A stretch of DNA of 11,573 nt from Pleurocapsa sp. MO_226.B13 (GCA_030064795.1 JASJEI010000141.1:1-11573); one strand, 5' to 3'; shown: positions 1 through 6,685, counted from the first letter of the stretch. Program-made: numbers and translations. The notes: a model not told the origin generated them from the letters alone.

Positions 1-64
1 AGTCTCCGAAAGTGACTTCCTCCCGACTCTCATCCTACGGATAGAGAGCGGGAATTACAGCCCC
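1..64. mobile_element. Possible end of an IS200/IS605-like (TnpB-type) element
   Basis: The sequence folds into a strong hairpin at 21-53: TCCCG (21-25) pairs with CGGGA (49-53), and CTCTC-ATCC (27-35) pairs with GGAT-A-GAGAG (39-48) around a TAC loop, with one bulge. The flanking text, AGTGACTTCCTCCCG before and GGGAATTACAGCCCC after, resembles what I remember from the ends of TnpB-carrying elements in cyanobacteria, where a structured end also forms part of the guide RNA. No transposase reading frame lies inside the window; it would have to be left of base 1. The assignment rests on memory of the motif plus the fold. A stand-alone hairpin repeat is the main alternative. Confidence 0.3.
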
Positions 65-197
65 TCAAACTCCCCTTTGGTTAAAAAGCAGCACAAATCC
101 GACTTCTGATTCGCGATCGCTCCTGAATGTCTCCTCTTCGATATTGAGTTATCATTACAGCCCCACGTCCGTTATAAATCTAGGCGCGAAACCCCAC
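54..197. other. Gene-free stretch with short direct repeats
   Basis: I see no coding region here. The 11-mer ATTACAGCCCC occurs twice, at 54-64 and 154-164, and CCCCACGTC occurs at 161-169 and 192-200. A HIP1 palindrome (GCGATCGC) lies at 113-120. The short repeats suggest debris from repeated insertion or slippage next to the palindromic element that begins at 198. No tRNA-like cloverleaf was seen. Confidence 0.45.
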
Positions 198-335
198 GTC
201 TATCACGGATACACTCAATGCGATATACCACAAGGGTACAATGTCCGAAGGTGTCCCTAAAGGGATACATAGCGAAGTCCTAAAGGATACACTTCGCTAT
301 GTATCCTTTAGGACTTCGATATATCCGTGATAGAC
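198..335. repeat. Palindromic MITE-like element with 14-bp terminal inverted repeats
   Basis: GTCTATCACGGATA (198-211) is the exact reverse complement of TATCCGTGATAGAC (322-335), so this 138-bp stretch has perfect 14-bp terminal inverted repeats. The interior is itself made of inverted copies of a TCCTAAAGGATACA-like unit (see 263-318), and a GC-shortened variant, TCCCTAAAGGGATACA, stands at 254-269. I found no convincing target-site duplication outside the ends. There is no reading frame of note inside. A small non-autonomous mobile or repetitive extragenic palindrome is the natural reading. It lies between the element end on the left and the 3' end of the sugar phosphorylase gene on the right. 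Confidence 0.6.
263..318. repeat. Two long, mutually exclusive hairpins
   Basis: Two perfect inverted repeats overlap. In hairpin A, GGATACATAGCGAAG (263-277) pairs with 292-306 over 15 bp, leaving a 14-nt loop. In hairpin B, CGAAGTCCTAAAGGATACA (273-291) pairs with 300-318 over 19 bp, leaving an 8-nt loop, CTTCGCTA. The 3' arm of A sits in the loop and 3' arm of B, and the two 5' arms overlap at 273-277, so only one can form at a time. The pairing was checked base by base. Whether it is transcribed or has a role is unknown. It may simply reflect nested insertion of a palindromic repeat unit. Confidence 0.7.
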
Positions 336-344
336 AAGTGCAAG

Positions 345-371
345 CCGCGACCCATTTCGGCGCGGGGTTTT
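345..371. terminator. GC-rich hairpin, weak terminator candidate
   Basis: CCGCG (345-349) pairs with CGCGG (361-365), extended by CC/GG inside across a one-base bulge, with loop CATTTC. On the plus strand it is followed by GGTTTT, so it would end rightward transcription. On the minus strand it lies 16 nt beyond the stop codon of the sugar phosphorylase gene, but without a T-run. It could serve as an end signal for either side; the evidence is limited to the fold. Confidence 0.3.
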
Positions 372-381
372 ATTGCTGCGT

Positions 382-2358
382 TTACTGCGTCAAATCTCGA
401 TCTTCGATATTTCTTTCCAACTCTAGATAAGGAACAAGCCAGACCACATCATAGGGATGTAAAACCAAAAAAATCTTTTGTTGCTGGACTCTCCAGCCTC
501 GATTACCAACTAAATCGTACCAATAGTTATTGGCAGTATTATCTAGGGGAGTTTTGGAGTTATTTAACTGCAATTTAGCTACAGGAATTTCTAATTGACA
601 AATTTGGTTAGAAATATTGACGATGGTTAAAATATGCTCGTTACCATCAGGAGCAACTCTTAAAACTACAAAACAGCGATCGCTCAATTCGAGAATTTGT
701 TGTTCTCCCTGGGGATGAAAAGCACTCTGTCGCACGCGAATTTCTAATAGTTTGCCCAAAGCTTTAGTTAGCTGAGACAGTTTAGAATTGGGTAATTTTA
801 GCTCCTCGTCTAAAGCAGTTTCCGCAATTATTTGTCGGTTGATATCTCGCTTGGACTTGGTTTTGATTACCGTATCCACATCATTGCTAGTCCCAATCAA
901 GCCATGCAAATAAATTCCTGGTACGCCTTTTAAGACCAAAGCAATACTCCGAGAGGCAACAAAACGCTTGATTTGAATAGCTAACGGTTCGTTGCCACTA
1001 TCTAAATTTAAAGCACTAAACCAGGTAGTATTGATTTCGTAGGGTTCATCTTGACCATCTGCACCAGTACGGTAGGATACAAATGCTCCATGTTCTCTAG
1101 ATCTGCTGATTAGATAGTCAATATCTTTAGTAGTGAGAATATTTTTGACTCCCATCAAGCCGATTCCGTCATGGGTATCTAAGATATTTAGATAGGTGCA
1201 GGCATTAGAAGGAAACTCTAAATTTTTTGCCCACTGCGCTAAAGCTTTGGTATCTTCGCGGTAAAAAGTATGCAAGACCAAAGGTGGTAAGGCAAAGTTA
1301 TAGACCATCTGTGCTTCATCATCACCGTTACCAAAGTAGGCAATATTTTGCTGATGAGGAATATTGGTTTCGGTAATTAGTGCCACCCCAGGCGCGACCA
1401 CATTAAAAATATCGCGGAATAGTTTAATTGTTTCGTGGGTTTGTTCCAAGTTGGCACAAGAAGTACCAGGGATTTGCCACAGATAAGTTACAGCATCCAA
1501 ACGAATTAGATTCGCGCCACGACGTACATAGAGCAATAAGGTTTCAATCACCCAGAGTAAAACTTTGGGATTACGATAATTAAGGTCGATTTGGTCGGCA
1601 GAAAAAGTAGTCCAAACCCAAATAGGGCCATTGATACTCTGAAACTTGGTTAAAACATCGCTGGTACGAGGACGGACGATCTTCTGACGGTCTGCTACAC
1701 TTAATTCCTTGGGGTCGAGATAAACCGTCGCAATATCTTTGTACTCAGGATTACCACTGAGCAGTTTTTGAAAAGCTTTACTTTTGGATGAAGTGTGGTT
1801 ACAAACCGCATCAAACATTAGTTGATAGGAGTCGCCAATTTTGGCTATGTCTTGCCAAGAACCTAATTTGGGATCGACATTGCGAAAATCGGTAACAGAA
1901 AATCCTCGGTCTGAAGAGTAGGGAAAAAAGGGCAAAATATGGAGAGTATCGATCGCTTTTTTAAAGCCTGGTACTTGTTCGAGGATGTGAACCAAACTAG
2001 CTAGGGGAGATGATTTTTCGCTGCGAAGCAAGTCTCCATAAGTAATTAAAATCACATCCCGTTCCGTAAAGCGGTTTGCTGGGAGTAGATTTTGTTCTGC
2101 TTCAATTCTGGCTGGGGGTTTATGGGCATAATAAACTTTTAAAACCCGCTCTAGTTCGGGTAAATGTTGTTTTGCCTGTTCTTCTCCATAAAGAAAGCAA
2201 AGACGTTGATAGATTTTATTCTTGGCTTCAGGAGAAATTTTGAGTAGAGGACGATTGTAATCTGGATATTCGTAGTGACGAATTTTTGTCCAATCTTGTG
2301 ATTCAGAATTTTGAGCTTGTTCTTGAGGAGAGACGCTAATTTTGGAGGCAGCAACCAT
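382..2358 (-). CDS. GH13_18 sugar phosphorylase, probable glucosylglycerate phosphorylase
   Basis: The 658-residue protein is a glycoside hydrolase family 13 phosphorylase of the sucrose phosphorylase group. It should cleave an alpha-glucoside with phosphate to give glucose-1-phosphate in the cytosol. The catalytic triad is visible: nucleophile D288 in RLDAVTYLW, acid/base E330 in ITETNIPH, and transition-state stabiliser D397 in ILDTHDGIG. FDAVCNHTS (182-190) is the usual conserved region I. The protein is much longer than classical sucrose phosphorylases (about 490-500 residues), with about 90 residues before the barrel. The segment NGPIWVWTTFSADQIDLNY (243-261) fits the longer glucosylglycerate or glucosylglycerol type. 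The divergent neighbours are glucosyl-phosphoglycerate phosphatase and synthase genes, which favours glucosylglycerate as substrate; the substrate is inferred, not seen. The ATG at 2358 follows a weak AAAGAG. There is no signal peptide. Sucrose or glucosylglycerol phosphorylase are the alternatives. Confidence 0.88.
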   Translation of the reverse strand: MVAASKISVSPQEQAQNSESQDWTKIRHYEYPDYNRPLLKISPEAKNKIYQRLCFLYGEEQAKQHLPELERVLKVYYAHKPPARIEAEQNLLPANRFTERDVILITYGDLLRSEKSSPLASLVHILEQVPGFKKAIDTLHILPFFPYSSDRGFSVTDFRNVDPKLGSWQDIAKIGDSYQLMFDAVCNHTSSKSKAFQKLLSGNPEYKDIATVYLDPKELSVADRQKIVRPRTSDVLTKFQSINGPIWVWTTFSADQIDLNYRNPKVLLWVIETLLLYVRRGANLIRLDAVTYLWQIPGTSCANLEQTHETIKLFRDIFNVVAPGVALITETNIPHQQNIAYFGNGDDEAQMVYNFALPPLVLHTFYREDTKALAQWAKNLEFPSNACTYLNILDTHDGIGLMGVKNILTTKDIDYLISRSREHGAFVSYRTGADGQDEPYEINTTWFSALNLDSGNEPLAIQIKRFVASRSIALVLKGVPGIYLHGLIGTSNDVDTVIKTKSKRDINRQIIAETALDEELKLPNSKLSQLTKALGKLLEIRVRQSAFHPQGEQQILELSDRCFVVLRVAPDGNEHILTIVNISNQICQLEIPVAKLQLNNSKTPLDNTANNYWYDLVGNRGWRVQQQKIFLVLHPYDVVWLVPYLELERNIEDRDLTQ

Positions 2359-2391
2359 GCTCTTTGTTTTGTTACCTAAGACTTAACTGGA

Positions 2392-2420
2392 TTGACATAT
2401 TTATATATAGGTAATAGATA
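2392..2420 (+). promoter_or_regulatory. Candidate promoter for the phosphatase-synthase side
   Basis: A perfect -35 hexamer TTGACA (2392-2397) is followed after 17 bp by TAGATA (2415-2420), a poor -10 box. Transcription would start near 2427, giving a leader of about 95 nt before the ATG at 2522. A small inverted repeat, GGTA-TTTT-TACC (2446-2457), lies in that leader. The site overlaps the candidate promoter of the opposite strand. Confidence 0.4.
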
Positions 2421-2428
2421 ACAGTAAA
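2400..2428 (-). promoter_or_regulatory. Candidate promoter for the sugar phosphorylase gene
   Basis: Read on the minus strand, TTTACT (2428 down to 2423) and TATAAA (2405 down to 2400) are separated by exactly 17 bp, a good fit to a sigma-70-type promoter. The start point would be near 2393, leaving a leader of about 35 nt. It occupies almost the same bases as the rightward candidate, so polymerase could hardly bind both at once. Confidence 0.42.
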
Positions 2429-2502
2429 ATGCCAATTTCACCTATGGTATTTTTACCCAAATCTCAGCTTTTTGAATTTTTTATTCCCCAGTCGCGATCG
2501 CC

Positions 2503-2510
2503 AAGGAAGG
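2503..2510 (+). promoter_or_regulatory. Ribosome binding site that sets the phosphatase start
   Basis: AAGGAAGG stands 11 nt before the ATG at 2522. It supports that start over the upstream in-frame ATG at 2429, which has no such sequence and would add 31 residues ahead of the first beta strand of the HAD fold. Confidence 0.55.
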
Positions 2511-2521
2511 TAATTAAGCTT

Positions 2522-3328
2522 ATGCAGTACATTGTCGTTACCGATCTAGATGGAACCCTATTAGACCATCAAACCTACGAATTTACTCCCGCCTTGAAGG
2601 CAATAGAAACATTAGATCGGCGGCAAGTCCCGATTATTCTTAACTCTAGTAAAACCCAAGCAGAAATTTTAGCTATACGTCAGCAGCTTAATAACCAAGA
2701 GCCTTTTGTCTGTGAAAATGGCGGAATTATCTGCGGTCTGGTTGACGATACCCAAGTATCCAAAGACGAGGGACTAAATGTTCAATATTTAGCCACCCCC
2801 AGAGAGCAGTTTTTAGCTAGTTTGGCTGCGATTAAAGAAAAATTACAGTTGAAGTATCAGGGATTTGCCGATGCCACCGTCGAAGATGTCGTTCGGTGGA
2901 CGGGACTAACTGCTGCTGATGCTCAAAACGCCATGAACAGATCGGCTACAGAACCTTTGTTGTGGCAAGACACCGAGTTGGCACTAGAGAGCTTTCGCCA
3001 AGAATTAAGCAAGCTCGATTTACAGTGCGTTAAAGGGGGTAGGTTTCATCATGTGATGGGTTTTTTTAATAAGGCAAGTTGTTTTGCTCGGCTAAAACAA
3101 TATTATGCCCAAATTTGGCAAGCAGAAATAGAAGAAGTGGGAATTATTGCTTTGGGTGATAGTCCCAACGATCTGCCGATGTTAGAACGGGCTGATTATG
3201 CTGTGGTAATTCCCTCGGCAAAGGGAGCTAATTTAAAACCAGATCGAGATTCTCTATACTTCGCAACTCAGCCAGGCCCTTATGGTTGGCAAGAAGCAAT
3301 AGATTTTCTTTTGCAGACAATATTTTAG
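2522..3328 (+). CDS. HAD-IIB phosphatase, probable glucosyl-3-phosphoglycerate phosphatase (MPGP family)
   Basis: This 268-residue protein belongs to the HAD superfamily, type IIB, mannosyl-3-phosphoglycerate phosphatase group. It should remove the phosphate from glucosyl-3-phosphoglycerate (or the mannosyl analogue) to release the free compatible solute in the cytosol. Motif I is DLDGTLLD at 8-15, with nucleophile D8 and acid/base D10. Motif II is NSSKTQAEI at 41-49, KGGRFHHVMG (171-180) is characteristic of the family, and motif IV is GDSPNDLPML (212-221), with D213 and D217 for magnesium. The length fits the family. The start is set by the AAGGAAGG at 2503-2510; a longer frame reaching back to 2429 has no support. 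The synthase gene follows 94 bp downstream, so an operon is likely. The glucosyl preference is inferred from the GT81 neighbour; the substrate cannot be read from the sequence alone. Confidence 0.88.
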   Translation: MQYIVVTDLDGTLLDHQTYEFTPALKAIETLDRRQVPIILNSSKTQAEILAIRQQLNNQEPFVCENGGIICGLVDDTQVSKDEGLNVQYLATPREQFLASLAAIKEKLQLKYQGFADATVEDVVRWTGLTAADAQNAMNRSATEPLLWQDTELALESFRQELSKLDLQCVKGGRFHHVMGFFNKASCFARLKQYYAQIWQAEIEEVGIIALGDSPNDLPMLERADYAVVIPSAKGANLKPDRDSLYFATQPGPYGWQEAIDFLLQTIF

Positions 3329-3411
3329 ATACATTTGGACTATTTATCATTGTCCGACGATACATTTTAGATAATTTTTTTTGGATATATTTGAGATATA
3401 TTTCATTTTTT

Positions 3412-3425
3412 GGAGGTTCACCATC
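3412..3425 (+). promoter_or_regulatory. Strong Shine-Dalgarno followed by an ATC start codon
   Basis: GGAGG (3412-3416) is followed by six bases, TTCACC, and then ATC (3423-3425), in frame with the synthase. No ATG, GTG or TTG stands at usable spacing from this site. The in-frame TTG at 3381 has no ribosome binding site, and the nearest downstream in-frame ATG is 37 codons past the ATC. The next ATG, at 3442, is out of frame. Either translation starts at AUC or an ancestral ATG has mutated (or been misread). Confidence 0.6.
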
Positions 3426-4664
3426 GCTGACTTCTTTCAAAATGGAGAGATAACCACTCTACATGATTTACATAACCGTTCTGTGCAATCTCTAGAAACA
3501 GAACTGCTGCATATCTCTAAAACCTCTTCCCCAATGGCATTGGTTCTGCCATGTTTGTTCTCTGAGTTAGAAGGCCCAGCATTGGGTCAGATCTTAGATG
3601 AACTTTCTGAGGTTAAATATTTAGACCAAATCATTATTGGTTTGGATCGAGCTAGCGAGGCACAATTTGAGTATGCCAAAAAATATTTTGCTCGTTTACC
3701 CCAAAAACACAAAATTTTGTGGAATGATGGCCCGAGAATGAAAGCCGTCCATGAGTTCTTGCAAAAAGAAGAGTTAGCACCAAGCGAACGAGGCAAAGGA
3801 TTTAATGTCTGGTATTGCATGGGCTATTTTCTGGCTAGCGGTCATGCCAAAATTCTGGCTCTTCATGATTGCGATATTCTCACTTATGAAAGAGGATTAC
3901 TGGCAAAACTACTGTATCCCATAGCTAATCCTCAGTTTGAATTCAAATTCTGTAAAGGTTATTACTATCGTCAGGCTAATAACAAGTTAAATGGTAGAGT
4001 AATGCGTCTGTTGGTTAGTCCTCTAGTGCGATCTCTCCAAAAACTTTTTCCAGGTAGTTCTTTCTTAGATTATATTGATAGTTTTCGTTATCCCCTCTCA
4101 GGAGAATTTTCCATGGCTGCGGAGGTGGTCAATAATGTCCGTATTCCCTATGATTGGGGACTGGAGATTGGGATTTTAGATGATGTTTATCGTAATTATC
4201 ATGTCAATAAAATTTGTCAGGTAGATATTGCTAATGCTTACGATCATAAACATCAAGCACTTTCCTTCCAAGACCGCGAGAAAGGTTTATCTCGAATGTC
4301 TATTGATATTTGTAAAGTCTTTTTCCGCAAGATGGCAGCCAATGGTCAAGTCTTTTCTCAAGAGATTTTTAGAACTATCAAAGCAACCTACTACCGCACC
4401 GCCCTTAACTACATAAAACGCTATTATAGTGATGCGATTATGAATGGACTTACCTTAGATCGTCATAGTGAAGAAAAAGCAGTAGAACTATTTGCTCAGT
4501 CAATTATTTATGCAGGTAATGCCTTTTTGCAAAACCCTCAATTAAGACCAGTAATTCCTAGCTGGAATCGGGTTATTAGTGCCGATGCTGAGATTCTGCA
4601 AAAAATTTATGATGCAGTAGAAGCCGATAATTTAAATTTAGAGGTTAAGGAAGCAATAGCTTAA
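3423..4664 (+). CDS. gpgS: GT81 glucosyl-3-phosphoglycerate synthase, apparent ATC start
   Basis: The product, 413 residues if it starts at 3423, is a family 81 glycosyltransferase that joins glucose from an NDP-glucose to 3-phosphoglycerate, the first step of glucosylglycerate synthesis. Counting from the ATC, LVLPCLFSELEGPAL (40-54) is the first Rossmann strand with the nucleotide-binding loop. IIIGLDRA (70-77) and WNDGPRM (100-106) follow. ALHDCDILTY (146-155) carries the metal-binding D-x-D (D149, D151). FRYPLSGEFSMAAE and DWGLEIGILDDVYRN form the acceptor side, and a helical C-terminal part contains DRHSEE. Length matches the family. The N-terminus reads (I)ADFFQNGEITTLHDL; as I remember, relatives begin MADFFQNG, so the first residue is where ATG would be expected. 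It lies downstream of the phosphatase. No clear terminator follows closely. Confidence 0.9.
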   Translation: MADFFQNGEITTLHDLHNRSVQSLETELLHISKTSSPMALVLPCLFSELEGPALGQILDELSEVKYLDQIIIGLDRASEAQFEYAKKYFARLPQKHKILWNDGPRMKAVHEFLQKEELAPSERGKGFNVWYCMGYFLASGHAKILALHDCDILTYERGLLAKLLYPIANPQFEFKFCKGYYYRQANNKLNGRVMRLLVSPLVRSLQKLFPGSSFLDYIDSFRYPLSGEFSMAAEVVNNVRIPYDWGLEIGILDDVYRNYHVNKICQVDIANAYDHKHQALSFQDREKGLSRMSIDICKVFFRKMAANGQVFSQEIFRTIKATYYRTALNYIKRYYSDAIMNGLTLDRHSEEKAVELFAQSIIYAGNAFLQNPQLRPVIPSWNRVISADAEILQKIYDAVEADNLNLEVKEAIA

Positions 4665-4909
4665 AAATAAGGAGAAAGGTAATTAGTAGTGCTGTGTCAA
4701 TTAATTAATGATGGGGAGTTTTTTTACGGTTAGATGTCTTTATTTTTTCTTAACCCGTCAATTTTTAATCGACAACAGTTTAGCAATGTGTGTGGAGATT
4801 AAAATTCTAACCAACTGAAAATGTTCGAGCGATAAATAATTACCTCTCTCTATCGATCGAGACAGTTTTTAACAAGATGATTAAGAAAATTACATAGTGT
4901 AGCTAAAAA
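4665..4909. other. Intergenic region between convergent genes
   Basis: These 245 bp separate the ends of the synthase (plus) and the oxidoreductase (minus). I see no credible gene. A 36-codon frame at 4708-4818 lacks a ribosome binding site. A weak imperfect hairpin around TCTCTATCGATCGAGA (4847-4862) is followed by ACAGTTTTT, which might terminate rightward transcription nearly 200 nt after the synthase stop. No tRNA-like or repeat structure was found. Confidence 0.45.
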
Positions 4910-5989
4910 TTAAGGCTCGATCGCAATTGCGATTTGGCGACTTTTCATTGCTTCGATAAACAACGCAGTCGATAAAGCTTGTTCTACGGGATAAATTCCC
5001 GCTCGAATTAGCTTTCCTTCTAAAATCAATTGTGCGATCGCACCCGTTCCCGCACCTGCTGCGATCGCTGTATTATTATGTACCATAGTTGCACGGTAGG
5101 TTTTAGGTTTCCCTTCTTTTTCTCCCGTAATTTCTGCCCGCATTGCCACCCCAATACCACTAAATCTGTCGGTTACGTTAGTCATTAGATAGCTGACGCG
5201 AGAGAAGAATTCAATACCTTGAGGACTAGTTACCCAAGCTTCAGGAAAGATATGAGCGGTAATCCAAGTTAAATGATTATACCAATCAGGAATCGAGCCA
5301 AATTTGGTAATTACAGTCTCTACAGGAAAAGAATCGGCAAAAGTATAGGTTTCGGGGACATCAAACCAATATACTCCCGTCTTGTCATAGGGTTGAGGAA
5401 ATTCGATTACTTCCCGTTCTGTATAGGGTAAAATATCTTGCCACTTACCATCGATCCAAGCAGAAAACTTGTTTCTCAGCCCCAAAAAAGTAGTCCGCAT
5501 CACGGTTAACCCCGCACCACCCGAACCCGCTACCACATAGCTAAGATGAATTTTCTCAGGGCGATCCAATTGTTCGACTCCCTGCTTGACCATACTATTA
5601 GAAATCCCAGGAAAAATTCCTGTATTGAGTATTGCCGTAACCTCGTTGGCGATCGCTTTTTCTTGGTGTTTGATTACCCGTTCAAAAAAAGAGCGATGAT
5701 CGCTAACATCTATATAATTTACCCCTGCATCGATACAAGTTTCTAATACTCTACCGTCTCGGTGATGAAATGGCCCCGCACAATGAACGACTAAATTCAC
5801 TGGCGCGATCGCATTTACTAGTCGTTCTCGATCTGCAAGATCTAAACTTAGGAATTTAAATCGATCTTCAACCTGTTGGGGTTTACGAGAGGTAATCGTA
5901 ACTTCCGCCTCGGTATATTGGGCAATGTCTCTGGCAACACTATTACCAATTCTGCCACAGCCTCCTATTACTAGTACTTTTTTAGTCAT
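4910..5989 (-). CDS. Saccharopine dehydrogenase-like NAD(P)-binding oxidoreductase
   Basis: The 359-residue protein has an N-terminal Rossmann fold with the dinucleotide-binding loop GGCGRIG (9-15), ITSRKP (32-37) after the second strand, and VVHCAGPFHH (67-76), followed by DAGVNYIDVSD (87-97) and NTGIFPGISN (122-131). This order is typical of the saccharopine dehydrogenase-like family (Sacchrp_dh_NADP). The C-terminal half is the family's substrate-facing domain. In cyanobacteria these proteins are rarely lysine-pathway enzymes, and the substrate cannot be told from the sequence. GAGAAG lies 6 nt before the ATG, supporting this start. It is convergent with the synthase; the 119-bp gap upstream separates it from the next minus-strand gene, so co-transcription is possible but unproven. 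No signal peptide or membrane segment is seen. Confidence 0.85.
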   Translation of the reverse strand: MTKKVLVIGGCGRIGNSVARDIAQYTEAEVTITSRKPQQVEDRFKFLSLDLADRERLVNAIAPVNLVVHCAGPFHHRDGRVLETCIDAGVNYIDVSDHRSFFERVIKHQEKAIANEVTAILNTGIFPGISNSMVKQGVEQLDRPEKIHLSYVVAGSGGAGLTVMRTTFLGLRNKFSAWIDGKWQDILPYTEREVIEFPQPYDKTGVYWFDVPETYTFADSFPVETVITKFGSIPDWYNHLTWITAHIFPEAWVTSPQGIEFFSRVSYLMTNVTDRFSGIGVAMRAEITGEKEGKPKTYRATMVHNNTAIAAGAGTGAIAQLILEGKLIRAGIYPVEQALSTALFIEAMKSRQIAIAIEP

Positions 5990-5995
5990 ATTTTT

Positions 5996-6001
5996 CTTCT
6001 C
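5996..6001 (-). promoter_or_regulatory. Ribosome binding site of the oxidoreductase gene
   Basis: On the minus strand GAGAAG is followed by six bases (AAAAAT) and the ATG at 5989, a good purine-rich site that fixes the start. Confidence 0.5.
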
Positions 6002-6108
6002 TATAGGTATAAGAAATTATTTATTAAATTATTATCTAAAGTAAACTAATTAATAGCGATCGTTAAATTATATTTAATACTAGCCATTGCTATAGTATAA
6101 AGTTCTAG

Positions 6109-6663
6109 TCAGACAAATTTTTCCTCAACTAAAATATTATTGGTAAAATCATAAAAATTATCCTCAAAGTACATACTATAATCTTTTGTGTAACTCGGAG
6201 GATAATTTTCAACTTCAAAGTCTAGTTTATCCGCAAATTCTTTTAATTCACGAGCTAGATTGATACTAAAACCAAAAGTATATAAACATCCCTTAGCAAG
6301 ATGACCATCTGTCAAGTCAACAGGAATATACAAACCACAAAAATCATAATGCCAAATAAAATGAGATTTTTTCTCGCCAAAAACTTCTTTGACCAAACTC
6401 ATGAAAATTGGTTCGCTAATAAATACAGAATCCCGATCGGGAGTCCAGTTAGGGTTGTATTCTAATTCTATAGCAATAGTTTTTAATCTACGAATTATCA
6501 TTCTTTTAGAGCCGTATAATTCCATTCCAGGTAAGATAATATCCTCGTATTGCCGATTAAAATCAAAATGATAACTTGGTAATCCATAACTAGCTAATTC
6601 AGAATGAAGCTCTTGTAAATATTGATAGTCATATGGTGTACTTAATTCAATACTTCCTGACAT
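6109..6663 (-). CDS. Hypothetical protein, 184 residues
   Basis: I do not recognise this family. The product is soluble in appearance, acidic and rich in aromatic residues: the C-terminal 40 residues alone hold many Tyr, Phe and Asp/Glu (for example DYSMYFEDNFYDFTNN, 161-176). There is no signal peptide or membrane helix. Two cysteines lie at 109 (YDFCGLYIPVDL) and 126 (AKGCLYTF). A basic patch, GSKRMIIRRL (51-60), precedes IAIELEYNPNW. No clear ribosome binding site stands before the ATG at 6663. The frame is full length, and its base composition resembles the flanking genes, so it is probably real. Its small size and acidity would suit an immunity-type or regulatory protein, but nothing in the sequence proves that. 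It diverges from the glycosyltransferase gene with only 22 bp between the start codons. Confidence 0.7.
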   Translation of the reverse strand: MSGSIELSTPYDYQYLQELHSELASYGLPSYHFDFNRQYEDIILPGMELYGSKRMIIRRLKTIAIELEYNPNWTPDRDSVFISEPIFMSLVKEVFGEKKSHFIWHYDFCGLYIPVDLTDGHLAKGCLYTFGFSINLARELKEFADKLDFEVENYPPSYTKDYSMYFEDNFYDFTNNILVEEKFV

Positions 6664-6685
6664 AACTTTGTTGATTATTAAATAG

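Noticed and set aside
327..578. 83-codon plus-strand frame opposite the end of the phosphorylase gene
   Set aside because: It overlaps the conserved end of the phosphorylase gene, begins inside the palindromic element, and has no recognisable features.
2429..2521. N-terminal extension of the phosphatase from an upstream ATG
   Set aside because: The extra 31 residues precede the first HAD strand, contain a HIP1 site, match no family feature, and lie upstream of a good AAGGAAGG before the ATG at 2522.
2359..2521. NtcA site (GTA-N8-TAC) that might link the solute genes to nitrogen status
   Set aside because: I searched both strands by eye and found no match with correct spacing; only shorter inverted repeats are present.
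4708..4818. 36-codon frame between the synthase and the oxidoreductase
   Set aside because: No ribosome binding site, T-rich composition typical of noncoding DNA here, and no recognisable motif.
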